Positions 22,554 to 36,385 of a stretch of DNA of 64,000 nucleotides are shown piece by piece (within the stretch, counting starts at the first letter, position 1; each line of letters starts with the position of its first letter). The position numbers and the translations under genes were made by a program. A model generated the notes under the pieces. It was given only the letters and a program-made list of their open reading frames with translations, was not told where the DNA came from and ran no database searches. The DNA comes from Vitis vinifera. Lineage: Eukaryota; Streptophyta; Magnoliopsida; Vitales; Vitaceae. The stretch lies in NCBI RefSeq assembly GCF_030704535.1, contig NC_081814.1, positions 26,142,001-26,206,000 on the forward strand, written 5' to 3'.

Positions 22554-25284
22554 TTATCGTGCTTGCATAATTGAAAGTGTCACACCATTTAAGGAACAAA
22601 TTTCAGGCCTGTTTTGAAATATATGTGGTTCCACCCCACTTCTCAGATTTGAAAATGCCGGTTGTTTTGGAGAAGGTAAATGTACACTTTCATTGCCAAG
22701 CATTGAGACAACATCAGACATGGTAGGCCTGTCATTTGCACTTTCTTGAACACAAAGAAGGCCTATATTGATGTACTTCAACAGAATGTGTCTTGGCAAT
22801 GTCTCTTCCAACACTGGATCCATCAATTCCTGTCCCCTGCTGTCTTTCCACAGATCCCATGCCTTTTTTTATTGAATACACAATAGCTAGAAGTTCGGAT
22901 ATGTAGAAGTTACAAACCAAATAGGAAGAAATCCAAGCTTTTGTTGGGCATATACTCATAAATCAATATCTTCTCATCTTGCTCAATGCAGCAGCCGAAT
23001 AGCTTCACAAGATTCTTATGTTGCAGCTTGGCTATGAGCATGGCCTCATTTTTTAACTCCTCCCATCCCTGTCCAGATCTTTTTGAAAGCCTCTTCAAAG
23101 CTACCTCATACCCTTTTTGTGACTTTCCCTGTAATGGGAATTTCGGCTGAGTACAATTACATCAAGTAAAAGAAAATTTGTATTTACCTAGTGGGCCTTT
23201 ACAGTTAAGGACAGATTGTAGAACAGTCAGAAGAATTTTCACATTTCTTTTCTGAAAGGCATTGCTGTTAGTGATACGAATCTCACCTTGTAAACAGGTC
23301 CAAAACCACCCTCTCCTAGTTTATTTTCAATAGAGAAGTTATTGGTAGCAGCAGATACACTCACAAAACTGAACATTGGCAAATCAACTTCCTTCTTCTC
23401 ACCTCTCCAAAGTTTATTTGCCTCACTAAGTTCATAGTTGGTATCTACTGAGCTGTTACTTAAATCAAATAGTAACAAATTTTCCCCTGCTTGATAAAGA
23501 ACAAACAGATGTTAAGTATCTTAAGAATGTAGGAATTCTGGAATGGGAATAAATTGTTTCATTATTGATTTTTATCACACTGTAGTGCCTGGTACATACT
23601 CACATGTAATCAGGAGATCGAAATCCTAATAAGGCCTTAATTATTCTACAACAATGGTAATGAACTCATTGCAGAAAAGAAATGGTTTTGTATGTGTAGA
23701 TGGAATCTAAATGCCCTTGAATCGCTTGGCCATCTTCTATCCATGAAAAATACTGACCTTTTCTTCGTAGCCTTCTCTGTATCCCCCAAATGACAAAGGC
23801 TGAAGTTACGGAAATGGCCAGTGTAACAATTAGCCATACCTTCCACTTGCTGCTTGAAACTGCAAAAAGAAATAAATGTAACTAATCTTTGATGAACTTC
23901 ATCTTATATTTAAGAAAAAGAAAATCATATGCTCTGTCCTACAAAAAAAGTTTGACCAATCCCTACTTTTATTACCTTTCCCACTTAGCTCAGAGGCCGC
24001 AAGTTTGAGATAGAAATCTTGACCATTACTGTTGTCATCTGATAGCTGTTGCAAGTTTAGAAGATCTCCACCCCATACTGTACACTTCTCCATGTAGTAA
24101 GAATAAGCAGAGCAAGAGCAGTTATTTAGGCAATCTGACTCGCACTGCATGGCACCACTCGTTGGGAGTGTTAGTGGATAATCTGGCAGCCTCACATTAG
24201 ACACCCGATGAAACTGGTCTCTCTCCCCATTATCATGAGTACTATTGCCACACTGCAAATCTGCTTTCCTCACACACCCTCCAGATGTGTCGTTCAAGTT
24301 CCAGTTATTAGGGAAGCCAGGTTCCAAACCTGGCAAACATTCACAGAATCTATCGACTGCATGGTCATGACAGATTCCAAAAGGCCCACAGTAAGCATAA
24401 ACCTCACATTGCTTTTTTGGTTGAAACCAAAACATATGCCATTGATGAGAGGCTTCAAGCCATGACATTTGTTTAATCTGCCCTGACACATCCAGCACGA
24501 ATCTGCATATTTTTGAAGAATTATAAATTGAGTAATTGATATAGGTCTGCTCCTTACTAAACGAATAACTGAAATTAAACACATCGTTTGAGCGCATCTC
24601 ACGAATCAAGCTGAAAGCCTGCCCATCCCTGTCCCAGGTGCCACTAGCCCAGTACATTGTGGACCCTTGCAAGATAAAAATCTGGCCGCTTCCCTTAGGG
24701 TCGTACTTCATGGAGAAAACTCCTGGACTGGGATCTTCTGTGCTCTTCCATGACACTAATGACCATGTTTTTCCAGCCCTTTTGTCGTATCCAAGTTTCA
24801 TCCCCGGCAAGAAAGTGTGCGATGGATAGTCAAAGCTCTGCCATAAGATCCTCGAGTTGTTATTTCTCAAAACAAGATTTCCAGAATCCAACAGGGTGGC
24901 ACTAGTTTTGCTGTTTGATGATATGCTTGTCAATCTGTATGAAATTTTCCCCTCCCAAACCTCGAGGTTACCATCTGTCCTGACAGTAAGAACCACAGAC
25001 GGATCTGTGAATGAATAATCTCGGTTAGCTACCCACACAATGGTTGGCTCTGATACTTTCTTGTACCATATCCCCACATAGTATTTTGTGGAGTTTCCAG
25101 GAGAAAAGAATCCTAATTCAAATTCACCACCCGCAGATATGATGGTCTGAGAGGTTGTGATTGATTGACCTTGTGAGATTGTATCTGTAAATGCATCAGC
25201 AAATTCCAAGTGAAAACCTGAAGAAATAAGCAAGAAAACAAGAATAACAGACCACCAACTGGTTGAAAATTTCCTGCTAGCCAT
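22554..25284 (-). pseudogene. SRLK copy B, kinase core deleted
   Basis: Exons matching copy A are at 25284-23976, 23859-23758, 23486-23287, 23128-22918 and 22862-22554. The lectin, S-locus, PAN, membrane and kinase N-lobe parts are open and nearly identical to copy A ([10 protein letters not shown] and the ATP Lys are kept; VAVK reads VALK). The two exons with HRD, DFG and the SPEYA segment are missing: the last exon joins directly to the sequence that in copy A lies at about 7806, in the middle of intron 4. Joining exon 4 to the last exon shifts the frame, because exon 4 ends in phase 1 and the last exon starts in phase 0. Reading through exon 4 stops after two more codons at 22910, predicting a membrane lectin receptor of about 609 residues with only a kinase N-lobe. 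It could still be a decoy or co-receptor, but it cannot be an active kinase. Confidence 0.85.
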
Positions 25285-25599
25285 AACTCATAAGCAGCGT
25301 TTAAGCAGCCCGCCAATAAACTTATAGCCATCCAAAACAGGCAGTAGCATATCTGAGGTCCGGCGACTCGGTCAAAGTGTCCTTTCCACTGATCTCCTTT
25401 CCAATATATCTTTCAGGAAAATTATAGGGTACTGTGAGGTAGGTACAGAAGAATATCTTGGGCCATTGGATGTGATCTTCAACATTCATCTTCAATTTTG
25501 GTAAACATATATATATATATATATAGATACATATAGCAAGGTAGTTCTCTTTCTTTAGATTCATCATCCTAGCTGACATAGAAGATATCATAAACTCTT

Positions 25600-25858
25600 T
25601 GGCAGGAAAGAGCTCTTTTGGATGTTACTGGTTTTCAACACCCTCTCATTATGTCATCAAGGATGAAAATATCGGTAATCACGGATATATCGGTAACTTG
25701 ATTTTACGGATATATCGGATAAATATCGACGGATATTTTGGAAAAAAATTTTTGTAGACAAAAAATTGATCAAAACTTATGAAAATGTAAGAAAAACCTC
25801 ATAACAATGTAATTAGAAGTATAATAAACAATTTAAATTTGTTTTGTTGAAGAATTTG

Positions 25859-25889
<31 letters not shown>

Positions 25890-26544
25890 GATTTGCGATA
25901 TTAGATGTAATTATATTATGTAGGTTGATAAAAAAATATGAATTTTGTAATTGTACACTCATTATCAAGTTCATGAAAGACTTGATTTCATTAAATATCA
26001 ATAATTTGTACAAATTATCACATAGCCATTGGGGTTGAATTTTGATCGTTGGATCACATCCAGCTTCAATTTGGACTATCAGATGCATATGAGTCATGAT
26101 TTGTTTCCATTTTCTTTTTTATCTTTACTAAATCAAAAATGTTTTTATTCAAAAATGTTTTATTATATTTTAAATAAAAAATTAAATTAATTTATATAAA
26201 ATATTTTATTTGATATTTAATTTCTAAAATTTTATTAAAATGTGGTAACAACTTTTTATATCAATATTAATTTATTTAAATAATTATTTAAAAACATTAA
26301 AAAAAATAGATATAAATAAAAAAAGAAATTGATATAAAATTTGTAAAATATATTTATCCATAAAAATAAAAATTTCTTCACATGCTGCAATTGCATTATT
26401 TTATTTTTAAAATATAAAATAGTTTTCTTATTTAAAAAGCTATAAGTGCAAATCATTTTGTACAAAATTTTAAAAATTTAAATTCCAGATAAAAATCAGT
26501 ATGATAATGTTTTAACATGTTTTGAATTGTTTACAATGTGTTAG
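25600..26544. other. AT-rich intergenic DNA, unit 2
   Basis: Counterpart of 10560-11536, including the same ATATCGG-rich patch near 25665-25740 and a short AT microsatellite near 25858-25884. No gene is seen. Confidence 0.6.
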
Positions 26545-29282
26545 GATTCACTTACTAAGTCACAACCATATGTTTTGTTCATGTTCTTATCCAGAAGAAT
26601 GTTGATAGTCTTCAAATCTCGATGAATAATTCTCAATCTAGAGTACTAATGGAGATAAAGAAGTCCCTGAGCCACCCCTTGAATGATGTGAACCCATGCC
26701 TCCCAATTCAATACTGGATCCATCAAGTCCAGCCTTATGTTGTTTTTCCACATATCCCATGCCTAAAGGAAAGAAAATGTTCTTTTGATGCAAATTTCCA
26801 AAGAAGAAAAACATATGTATAGTCCTTTTTATTGCATGCAAAGAACTTCAACTTAAAATTGACTAGTAAATCAAGAATTAGCATATTAGAACATTGTAGA
26901 TTGTGTTACTCACATATCTAAGAAGATTGAGTGAGTCACTTTAGTAAAATGTAGTATTCTTTTTGCCTCTTAGAATCTCCCGTAACAAGACCTTGAAGCT
27001 AAAGACATCTGATTTAGTTGAAAATAGACCTTCCAAAGCATATTCAAGGGACATGTAGCTAGCCACTAAATTTCATTATTAGAACAAATCATTTAGTGGT
27101 TGCTTTGTGACAAAAATGCATATATATATATAAAAGAAAGGCCATGTTGTGTGAGAATTCACATATTTTACACTTTGCAAGGATTCACTTACCAAGTCTC
27201 GATTATATTATTTGTTGCTATCAACTAATTTTCTCCAAAAATTCCTGCCATTCCAAAATCTGATATTTTGGGTTCATGTCCATATCCAAAAGAATGTTGC
27301 TAGCCTTCAAATCTCAATGAATAACCCTCAATCTGGAGTACTGATGGAGATAAAGAAATCCCTGAGCAACCCCTTCAATTATGTGAATGTGTGTTTCCCA
27401 GTCCAAAATCCCATGTCTTGCAGGATCCATCCCAATTTTACACCAAATAAATACAAACTAGTGTCAGTAAATAAGAGGCCAACAACAATGAATGAAAAAA
27501 GCTTTTTATTAAGCATAGGATAAACAAAAGTTTAGATATGTTGAGAAGTACAAACCAAAAGGAAGAAATCTAAGCTTTTATTAGCCATATACTCATAAAC
27601 CAGTATCTTCTCATCTAATTCAATGCAGCAGCCCAAAAGTCTAACAAGATTCTTATGTTAGAGCTTAGCTATAAGCATGGCTTCATTTTTTAACTCCTCC
27701 CATCCCCGTTCTTATCGTTTTGAAAGTCTTTTCACAACTACCCTCATATTGTCTTTGTTACTTTCCCTGTCATTATGGTTGAAAGTTGCGGTATCGATCA
27801 TTGACTTGAGAGATCTTAACACACATCGATCTTGGGGTTAAAGTTTCCATAACTTCTTCTAGAGTTATATTCCACCTTCAAAGAGAAAGAATCATAGCTT
27901 CCACTCTCTCTTCCATCCATTCCCACTAAAAGTGCATTAAGATCAAGGTTCAAGTCATCGGACAAAAAATCGTAGATTTACAAGACTTCCAACAACTTCG
28001 AAGTCATCTTCAAATCCCCAATTCTCATGCACCGACAACCAACCTTTCTTCAAATCCCTAACTCACCCATACCAGAGAGAGAGAGAAAGAGAGAGAGAGG
28101 AAGGCAGACAAAAGCAGGCGAGAATTGAGACCAAATGCAGTGATGGCCGCTCATGTCAATGAAGGGGATCTTCTTATCACACCAATCACCACAACAAGAC
28201 CATTGAAGATGCTCCACATCCATGATCGTTCTGAAGTTACTGATACCGTAACCTCTTCTTCTTATGCACCTCCAAGACTCAATCATGGGTTAGATTGATG
28301 TCTTTCTTCCTCTTCATCATGGTTATTGAGAAACTTTTCCTTTTGATGACAATCTTTGATTTTTTAGAGGTTTTTTTGGTTTAAATCTTGTTTGTTATTC
28401 CTCTGTTGTGATTTGAAAGTGAAAAAATGATTTCTTTTGTTAACTTGAACAGTTCAACCGAGTCAACTCGGAAGCTCCATTGAGATAACCGAGTTTAAGC
28501 GATTCCTGATTGAGTATGAGTCTATACGACTCAGCTAAGTCGTACTGGACTCGGCTTGTTCTTGAATCAATAGAATTAAAGGAATGCTTGGTGAAGGGAT
28601 ATGGTGTCTCTATTTATTTAATTTAATTGATTGCTTATTTTTGGATTGCAAAATAATCGTGTTATTATTTATATGAAATATTGAATGAGTTTTGGGATAT
28701 TTAAGGGCAAGAGTACTAAGTAGATTAATTATTTTTAATTAAATTCAAAACAATCTTAATTTGAAAGTTATTTGAATGGGAAATATATTTAGGAACTGGT
28801 AAAAAGAAAATTCTTTAAATTTGATCCTTCTCAAATAATTGAAAAATATCTTTTTTCTCAGAAAATACTCATAAGTAGAAACTTTATCTCAAAATTAGAA
28901 ATTGAAGAACTTAGGGGCGCATATTTTAATTAAACATGTCAATTTCAATTAAAATAAAAATAAATAAATAAAATATAGAAAAGGCGATAAGTGGATAGTG
29001 ATAGATCTGTGCTGACAGTAACAACCACGGATGGATTTGTGAATGAATAGTCTCGGTTAGCTACCCACACAATGGTTTGCTCTGAGATTTTCTTGTACCA
29101 TATCCCCACATAATATTTTGTGGACTTTCCAGGAGAAAAGAATCCTAATTCAAAGTTACCAGCAGTAGATATAATGGTCTGAGAGGTTGTGAGCGATTGA
29201 CCTTGTAAGATTGTATCTGTAAAGGCCTCAACAAATTGCCAGTGAAAACCTGAAGAAATAAGCAAGAAAACGAGATTAGCAG

Positions 29283-32200
29283 TGTAACGCCCAAGTATTT
29301 TTTTTAAGGGTAATTTAGGAAATTACTAATAATAATTAAATTAGTTAATTAATTAATTTAATAAAGTGGAAGAGGGGTAAATTTTACGAATAAATACCCT
29401 AGGTATAAATTAGAAATTCTATTTCTTCCTGTTCTTTTATGAATAGAGTTCATGTTCGCAAAATTTCAGAGAACGTAGGTTGGAGTCAAATTTCAGGGTT
29501 GAAGAACAAATCTCTATAAGTAAGATTCTAACCTCTAGTTTAATATTTTAGATTCATTGATTAATTTCAAACACATTAGATATCTTTTGGAAAACCCAAA
29601 TCTAGACTAGGGTTAGTTTATTTTATTTTTTTTAATTCGTTTTAATATCAATAGTAAAAAAATAAAAATTTAAGATTTTAATTTATTGTTGGTATTTGGG
29701 AGATCTTAAGTTTTATTAGATGAAAAAAAAAAAAAAGGTTCCTTGGAAGGTTTCGATTTTATATTAGGGTTAATTCTATTTTTTTAAAAAAGTAAATAAA
29801 TATATTGTTATTTGTGGTGGAAGGGATTAGAAAAAGTTAATAAAAAGAAAAAATAAATAAATAAATAAGAAAAGAAGAGAACGTGTGTGCACAGTACTGG
29901 AACAAAGAATAAAAAAAAAAAAAAAAAACAAGAGACGCGTGTGCACACTAGAAGAAAGGGAAAAAAAAAAAAACAGGTGGGACGTGACAGTGCTATGGAG
30001 GCTTTTATATATATATATATAATGAATCATCATTAGGCAAAAAAAAAAAAAAAACTTGCTTTTTAGTGTGTACCCGAGATGAGTAATGGTTGGGTGGCTA
30101 TTGAATTGGATAATTAAAAAAATAATGATATTTAGTTTTAGATTAATAAATAAGATAATAGTAATAATGGTCTTTTTGTAATAAATAGAATGAGAGATTT
30201 AACAAAATATATATATAGAATTTTATAATGAAATAAAATTGTAATTTAATTATATTAGTAATGTGTTATTAGAAACAAATTGAGAATTTATTAATTTTAT
30301 TTAAATAAGGAATAGATTAGTTAAATTATAGATAAATAGTAATAATTATTTCTCTTATGTTATATTAGGAGAAGAGTAGATTTTTCCAGAATTATTTTTC
30401 TCTCAAGCTTTCAAGGTCTTTGCATAATTTGAGGTAAGGGAAGTTAATGCAATATTTATAAAATTAAATTATTTTATATGTTATTTTGAATTGTGGAAAA
30501 GAAAATGATATTTTGTTACCATGTATGGATCAAACTGTTTTGCACTAAATATTATGTTGGAATATTTTGTTTTATTTATGACACAAAATATGGAGATATT
30601 ACGTTGTGTAAATTTGAATACTTGAACAAAAACATCACTCTGGTTTATTTGGCCCTTGTCAACGGGATATAATAGTTGACTATTCGGCCCTGTCAACGGG
30701 ATATAATAGTTGACCTTTACATTTCATGGTGGGAATGTAATTGATTTAGACCCTAGCCTCTAGGGGTTTGGTTAGAGGTTACTAGTACTAGTAGTGTTTG
30801 GTTCCATCTACCAGAAACAATTTGAGGCTAGCCACCCATTTGAAAAGTCCCACATAACTGGGCATTTGATATTTGATAACCAGAGTAATTAAAATTGAAT
30901 GGATTTGATTGAATCTTATGTGAAAGTGTTTGAATTTGATATGAAAATGGTTGGTTGAAATTAGGAATGGCAATTTCGCGGGTTTTTCGGGTCACCCACC
31001 CCGTCCCGCCCCGATTAGAACGGGTATGGGAGCATAGAAATCGGGGATGGGACGGATTCAAGTTTTAAAAAAAAACCCGAATCGGGTTCAGGGCGGGATC
31101 GGGTTTAGTAACAATATGCCCCGCCCCGCCCTGAATATGAAATTACAAGTTTACCCCCACCTATAAATATTTGCTTCCTATCCTTTCTGGTCTTCTTCTC
31201 CCGTTTTAGGTTTTTTTTCTCTCGTTTTAAGGTTCTCATTCCTGGGGTTGTTGATGAGAACACAAGTGATGATGGAGACGGAGCTGTCCCGAATCACCTG
31301 AGACGACCTCATCATATTAGATTGCCTCGACCCCTTTCTGTACCAGTTTCCAGTGTGAAGAAATGGCTTCCGCAAATCCCTCCCATCCTCGTTCTCGTCC
31401 CTGAAACTCATCCCTAATCTGCAATCAGCAACTCAAGTGTTCGTCAAAATGCTAAAAGATGGTGTGTTTTGGACAGTTAGAGTACTCAATGTAGAAATCC
31501 ATCAAATAATCCACCCGAAACTGCCATTTTCTCCATGGGAATCGTTTTAGGTATTTTTTTTTTTGGAATTTTGATTTTTTGGTTTTGGGTGTTTTTTTGT
31601 CAGTTTCTAGGCAAAAGATGAGAGATTTGAATGTTGATTTGTTTGGTTTGGAGTGTTTTTTTTTGTCAATTTCTGGGCAAAATATGAGAAATTTGTTGGT
31701 GATATTTGGGATTGTCCAGATTCGTAATCTGGTGGCAACAAGGTGGTCTTTTTGCTAATTTATTTTCCTCATTTCAACAGTCTGTAACTCATTGTTTTCA
31801 CCTGTTTTTGGGCAACCCGGGTCGGAACGGCCGGGGATGGAATTTTGATTATTATTTCAAAACAGGGATGAGATTACATACCCCGCCCCGCCTCGGGTTT
31901 GGGACGGGGATGAGATTTGTTTTGAATAAACGGGACGGGGTTGGGATGAGGGCGACCCGTCCCGTTGCCATTCCTAGTTGAAATTTGAATATATTGGTAT
32001 TTTTGAAACTTTGATATTTGATGAGAAAAAAAAATGATATCTTCTATTTGAAATGAAAATATTTGATCCATGAACTGCATTAATATTCCTTATTGGGTTG
32101 TGAGCTCATTCCCAATTGTTGAAAATTTTTCAGGTACCTTTAGTTCGGGCGAGGAGTGATGACTAAGCGGGAAAGTTGGTCATCATTAGGATTTTTCTTA

Positions 32201-32585
32201 GGATGTTATTTTTGAACATTGTTAGCTTATAAGTTTATGTTCATTTGGTTTATTTAGTTTTTGGAAGCTATTTAGATATTGAGCTTTTAAATATATATTT
32301 TTTTTATGATAGATTGAAGTTGAGATTTGGAGATTATAAAAATTCGTTAGTACTTGATTTGTTGAGTTGCAATCTATTTGGATAATGGATTTTAGTTGAT
32401 GAATGCTTAGTTTTAAAGTTAAGTTTGGAGATTTTAGAATTTTGTTTTGCTACTCTGAATAGGTTTTTGATAATTGGTTACTTCCAATTACAATATGATT
32501 GTTTAGGTCAGGTTATACTTTAAGCCTTCGGGTTTGAGGTGTAAAATGACCGTCACGCCCTTGGAGTGGGTCTTGGGGCGTGACA
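29283..32585. mobile_element. TG...CA element with 5-bp target duplication (solo-LTR-like), unit 2
   Basis: Second copy of the 3.3-kb insertion, carried by the 15-kb duplication. It begins TGTAACGCCCAAG and ends GGGGCGTGACA. The target duplication AGCAG is perfect here (29278-29282 and 32586-32590). Like the unit 1 copy, it contains a nested hAT element and no pol coding capacity. Confidence 0.8.
30962..31976. mobile_element. Non-autonomous hAT-like element, nested, unit 2
   Basis: Same element as in unit 1, 1015 bp, with TAGGAATGGCAA/TTGCCATTCCTA ends and GTTGAAAT on both sides (30954-30961 and 31977-31984). Confidence 0.9.
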
Positions 32586-32640
32586 AGCAGACCACCTTCT
32601 GGTTGAAATTTTCATGTTACCCATAACTCATAAGCAGGAT

Positions 32641-35600
32641 TTAAGCAGCCCATCAATAATCTTATGGCCATCCAAAACAGGCAGTGGCAGACCTGTGGCC
32701 CAGCCACTGGTGAGTCGAAATCTCCTTTCCACTAACTTTCCTTTCAATATATCTTCTAGGAAAATTCTACAGCCCTGTGTGGTAGCAATAGAAGAACATC
32801 TTGCACATCTCCTTTGCACTGACCTCCCTTAGGAAAATTCTACAGCACTGTGTGGTAGCAATTGAAGCAAGATGATAATATATATATGTACATAACCGAC
32901 CCTCACTTTCCTTGATACTTCATTTTGTCTCTCTTCTTCCATTCTTTCCCTTTACATTCATCATCGCAGCTGTCCTGGAAGATATCCAACTCATAGAGTT
33001 AATCAAACATAAAAAAAAAAAATTTCTTTTTTTTTTCTTTTTTTGATTTGTTTATAGATGATTTTTTACTGTTATTTTTATGGTTATTGGTTTCTTTGGT
33101 GATGATTTTTTATGATATATAAATCCATTTTAACATTGTTGTTAGATGGATTAATTTTTAATTTTTAATCTTATTTAGACAATTTATCTTTAAATAATAG
33201 AATTGGTTGTTATAATTCTTATCATTTTTATTAAATTCTAATTCTAATTCAATAAAATAAATACGGTCAAAAATTTGAAATTGACGGGTTGCTAACTTTT
33301 ATTATAATTGTCTTGACTAATTTACATTCTCACTTGTGGTCATTGTAGAGGTAAGACACGAAAATGTTTGACCCATTTGTTCATTTATCATTTTTCAAAG
33401 GGAGAATTACCAAAGATGGTGGGCTCCATACTACTAATGTTTGACCCGTTTGTTCATATCTCATTTTTCAAAAGGAGAATTATCAAATATGATGGGCTCT
33501 GATTGATAATGAGTCATCAACTTGATAATCTTTCATATGCTTCAAAATATAAAAACTCAAATATACCCTTATGTCTTTTATTTTAAAGTCAAGCATATCC
33601 TTATTTGGCCTTTTCCCTATTTTGTATTTTATTTATTTTATTTTATTTTTTAATTATTATTTTTAAAATATGAATAATAATCATAAAAATAAATAATATT
33701 AGTAAGAATGATATTAATAAATAACATGAATAATTCAAAATATTAATATTATAAATAATAATATTAACATTAATAATAATAACAATGTGTAAAAAAGTAT
33801 AAAAGAAAAACAATAAAAAGAAAAGTAAAATTAAATGAGAATAATAGGGAAAATGCAAAAATAATAATAATAATAAGGTACAATTAGAATTCCGAAATTA
33901 TCAACTTTTGAAAGCTCTTGATAGGAATTTGTAAACATGGTGACCCTTTTGGGTCATTATCACTGGTAGCTTACCCTAAACGGGAATTCTTCTTTTTTGA
34001 AATTCATGTTGGACCTTTTCGCTAGATACAATTTAATAATTGGAAGAATACCACATGCATTTTTTGTATAGAAGGAGGTCCTCTTAGGATACAACATTGT
34101 TTAAAATCATTTATATAACTACAATTTTTTTACCAATATCTTATTAAAAAAATGGAAAATAACAAAAATCCCCCATTAGGCCCACATTACTTCTTTGTAT
34201 GCTGGCACAAAGTCACTTATGGGTGGAGGAAAAACATAAGAGATTTATTTTTTCAACCAAATTTAATATTAAGGTGGTTTTACTTTTTTTTTTTTTTACT
34301 TAATTTTAATTTGAATTTAAAACTAAATAGTATTTAATAACATTAACTAGTAAGTTATTTTTAAAAAGATTTTATTTTTATTAAATATTTAAGAAGTAAA
34401 AGAAAACCTATAAATTACTTTTAGCATCCAGAAAAGTCAAATATCATTTTTTATAATAAAAAAAATTAAAAAATAAGTAATATATTAACAAAATGTACAA
34501 AAACAAACTATTTGAAATCTAAAACAAAAATATTTTTCTATAAAAAAAAATTTAAAAACAAACAGCACCTAATTTTTCATAATCATCTTTACATTCTTTT
34601 CTTTAAAAGAGATTTGTGTTCAAATCCAACTCTACTATTTATTCTTGAGTGTCCATCGATGCTTGATGGTACAGTGATTTCACATTTTCCTTTAGGGTGT
34701 GTTTGGTACATGGGAATAGGGAGTGAGAATAGACATCTTATTCCTTTTCTACCTTATTCCTATGTTTGGATAAATATTAAGAAGACGAAAATGGAATAAA
34801 AAATTATTCAGGCAGAAATCAAATCCAACTTATAAGTCGGATTTGCATTCATCAAAAGTAGGTGGTATTCTGATTCATTAAACTCATTTGATAATATAAA
34901 ATAACCTAAATTACTATTTTACGCTCTTATCTCATTCTTCAAGCCTGATGTTTATTTTCTTTGTAAAGGTAGAGATTCATTCATCATCTACTTCTTATCT
35001 TCTTTGCAAAGCTAGAGACCCACTCATCATCCAATTCTCTGCAACAAGTGATTCTTCCAAATTGAATCAATCAAACCTTCCACGACATTTAGAAAATTCA
35101 ATTTCTTAGTAAAATATAATTCTATAGCTTTTTTTGCATGACAAATTATTTAAAATTTTGATTAAAAAAAATGAATATTTAAAAATTTTTAAGGTTATAA
35201 ATTTTATCGGATATAATATTTGTTGAAAATTAGAATAAATTTGAATTCTTTTATTTTCTTTTTTGGAAATAGGAAAAATATTTGCTAGTTTTGAGAATTT
35301 AAATATTATAATAAATGAGGTATTTATCAAGTTCTTGAAAATCAATTTAATAAGTTTAGAAAATCATTTGAACGATAGATGCATGTCTTTTCTGGTTGGC
35401 TTCCGGGTCAATCTTCTACTGCAAGCCCCACTAAGGAATATAAACGTTTTTGCCACGATGTAAGCTTAGTTTGTAACTATGCCTTTTCATTTTAAGCTAT
35501 GGGGATGAGGGTAGACTTCAAATTCCTCATCCACATCCTGAACTCCCTCAGATTTCTTGGCAACCAAATGGATTTTATTGAAATCATGTCCAATAAGAAA

Positions 35601-36242
35601 AGAAGGTTTTACGAGTACTCAACGTAAACCTTCGATTATGATATTTCTTCTCTTAAAAAAATGTTAGATGATGTCACAGCTTAAAAGGCAAAAAAATTCT
35701 GCAGCTGCTTTCCTTCCTCACTTTCCCTCTTGCCTACATGTTAATTAGTACTTATGCTTAGCTGTAGCATGTGCAGAAGCTCGTCTTTCCTAGTACTAGT
35801 TGAATATTTGCAGTAGCTCTAACGGTTGTATTTTACACTCTGGATTGGCAATGCATAAAAGCAGATTCAGTAGCAATTAAGATGGGAAGATGAGATACAA
35901 TATTTTGAAAAAATAAAAACTATCTTGATAAATTAATGATTTATTAATTAATACACAATTAATATTCACTTAATTAATTGATTTTCCTTGTTCCCAAGCT
36001 ATTAATTTATGGACGATTAATTATATCTTAAAAGAAAAAAAGAAAAAAGAAATCTCAAAATGGTCTAAGACTTAAATGCATCTTCCCTGGATAAGCATAA
36101 TTCAATGTAGCAGGTAGCAGAACTTGACCGTCATTTTCATCAAAGTCTTCCCTAATTTCTGTGGTTGAATAGATTAAACAACATTAGAGTGGCAGGAAAT
36201 GATCCTTTTCATGCTGATGAATTAATAGAAGAAATCAGATAC
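32641..36242. other. SRLK-relic upstream region and AT-rich DNA, unit 2
   Basis: Counterpart of 17641-21118. It contains about 150 bp extra near 32800-32950 and lacks about 50 bp near 33360 relative to unit 1. A nearly identical A/T low-complexity block lies at 33620-33880. No gene is seen. Confidence 0.6.
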
Positions 36243-36362
36243 CTGATTTTCCCCAGCTGGTTCTGCTGCTTTTCTTTCCCTCAAAGTCTTGGAACCTCCC
36301 ATGCACTGTATTTTGGAGAACCATTTAGAAATGTTTTCAGATTTTCTGTCTCCAGGGGCCAT
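36243..36362 (-). CDS. Possible orphan first exon, 40 codons (unit 2)
   Basis: Same 40-codon frame and CAG/GTATC donor as at 21238-21119, with about four amino-acid changes (for example MAPGD for MASGD) and no frame break. Function unknown; no downstream exon recognised. Confidence 0.3.
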
Positions 36363-36385
36363 TGGAAAAAAAAAAAAAAAAAAAC

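Larger units (their letters stand above)
26545..32640 (-). pseudogene. Shuffled SRLK pseudogene, unit 2
   Basis: Same arrangement as the relic in unit 1: exon 7/exon 5 chimera (about 26766-26545), exon 6 (about 27062-26912), exon 5 (about 27430-27190), exon 4 (about 27770-27555), lectin start (29277 to about 29003), then the 3.3-kb insertion, then the first codons at about 32626-32591. Here the start codon is still ATG (MGNMKIS), whereas unit 1 has ATA, so unit 2 is closer to the ancestral state at this point. The gene is still dead, because most of exon 1 and exons 2-3 are missing. Confidence 0.85.
21258..36365. repeat. Tandem repeat unit 2 (~15.1 kb), contains SRLK copy B
   Basis: This is the second head-to-tail copy of the 15-kb unit. 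It starts right after a 16-base A run (21242-21257) and ends at a 19-base A run (36366-36384). It repeats the order SRLK gene, SRLK relic, nested transposons, AT-rich DNA, orphan exon. It carries about 700 bp (21550-22250) just downstream of the SRLK gene that unit 1 lacks, and lacks the 0.79-kb kinase segment that unit 1 has. Confidence 0.9.

Noticed and set aside
22732..22959. 75-codon ORF spanning the deletion junction in SRLK copy B (and 37859-38086)
   Set aside because: It is the wrong frame of the last exon created by the deletion, useful only to show that joining exon 4 to the last exon is out of frame.
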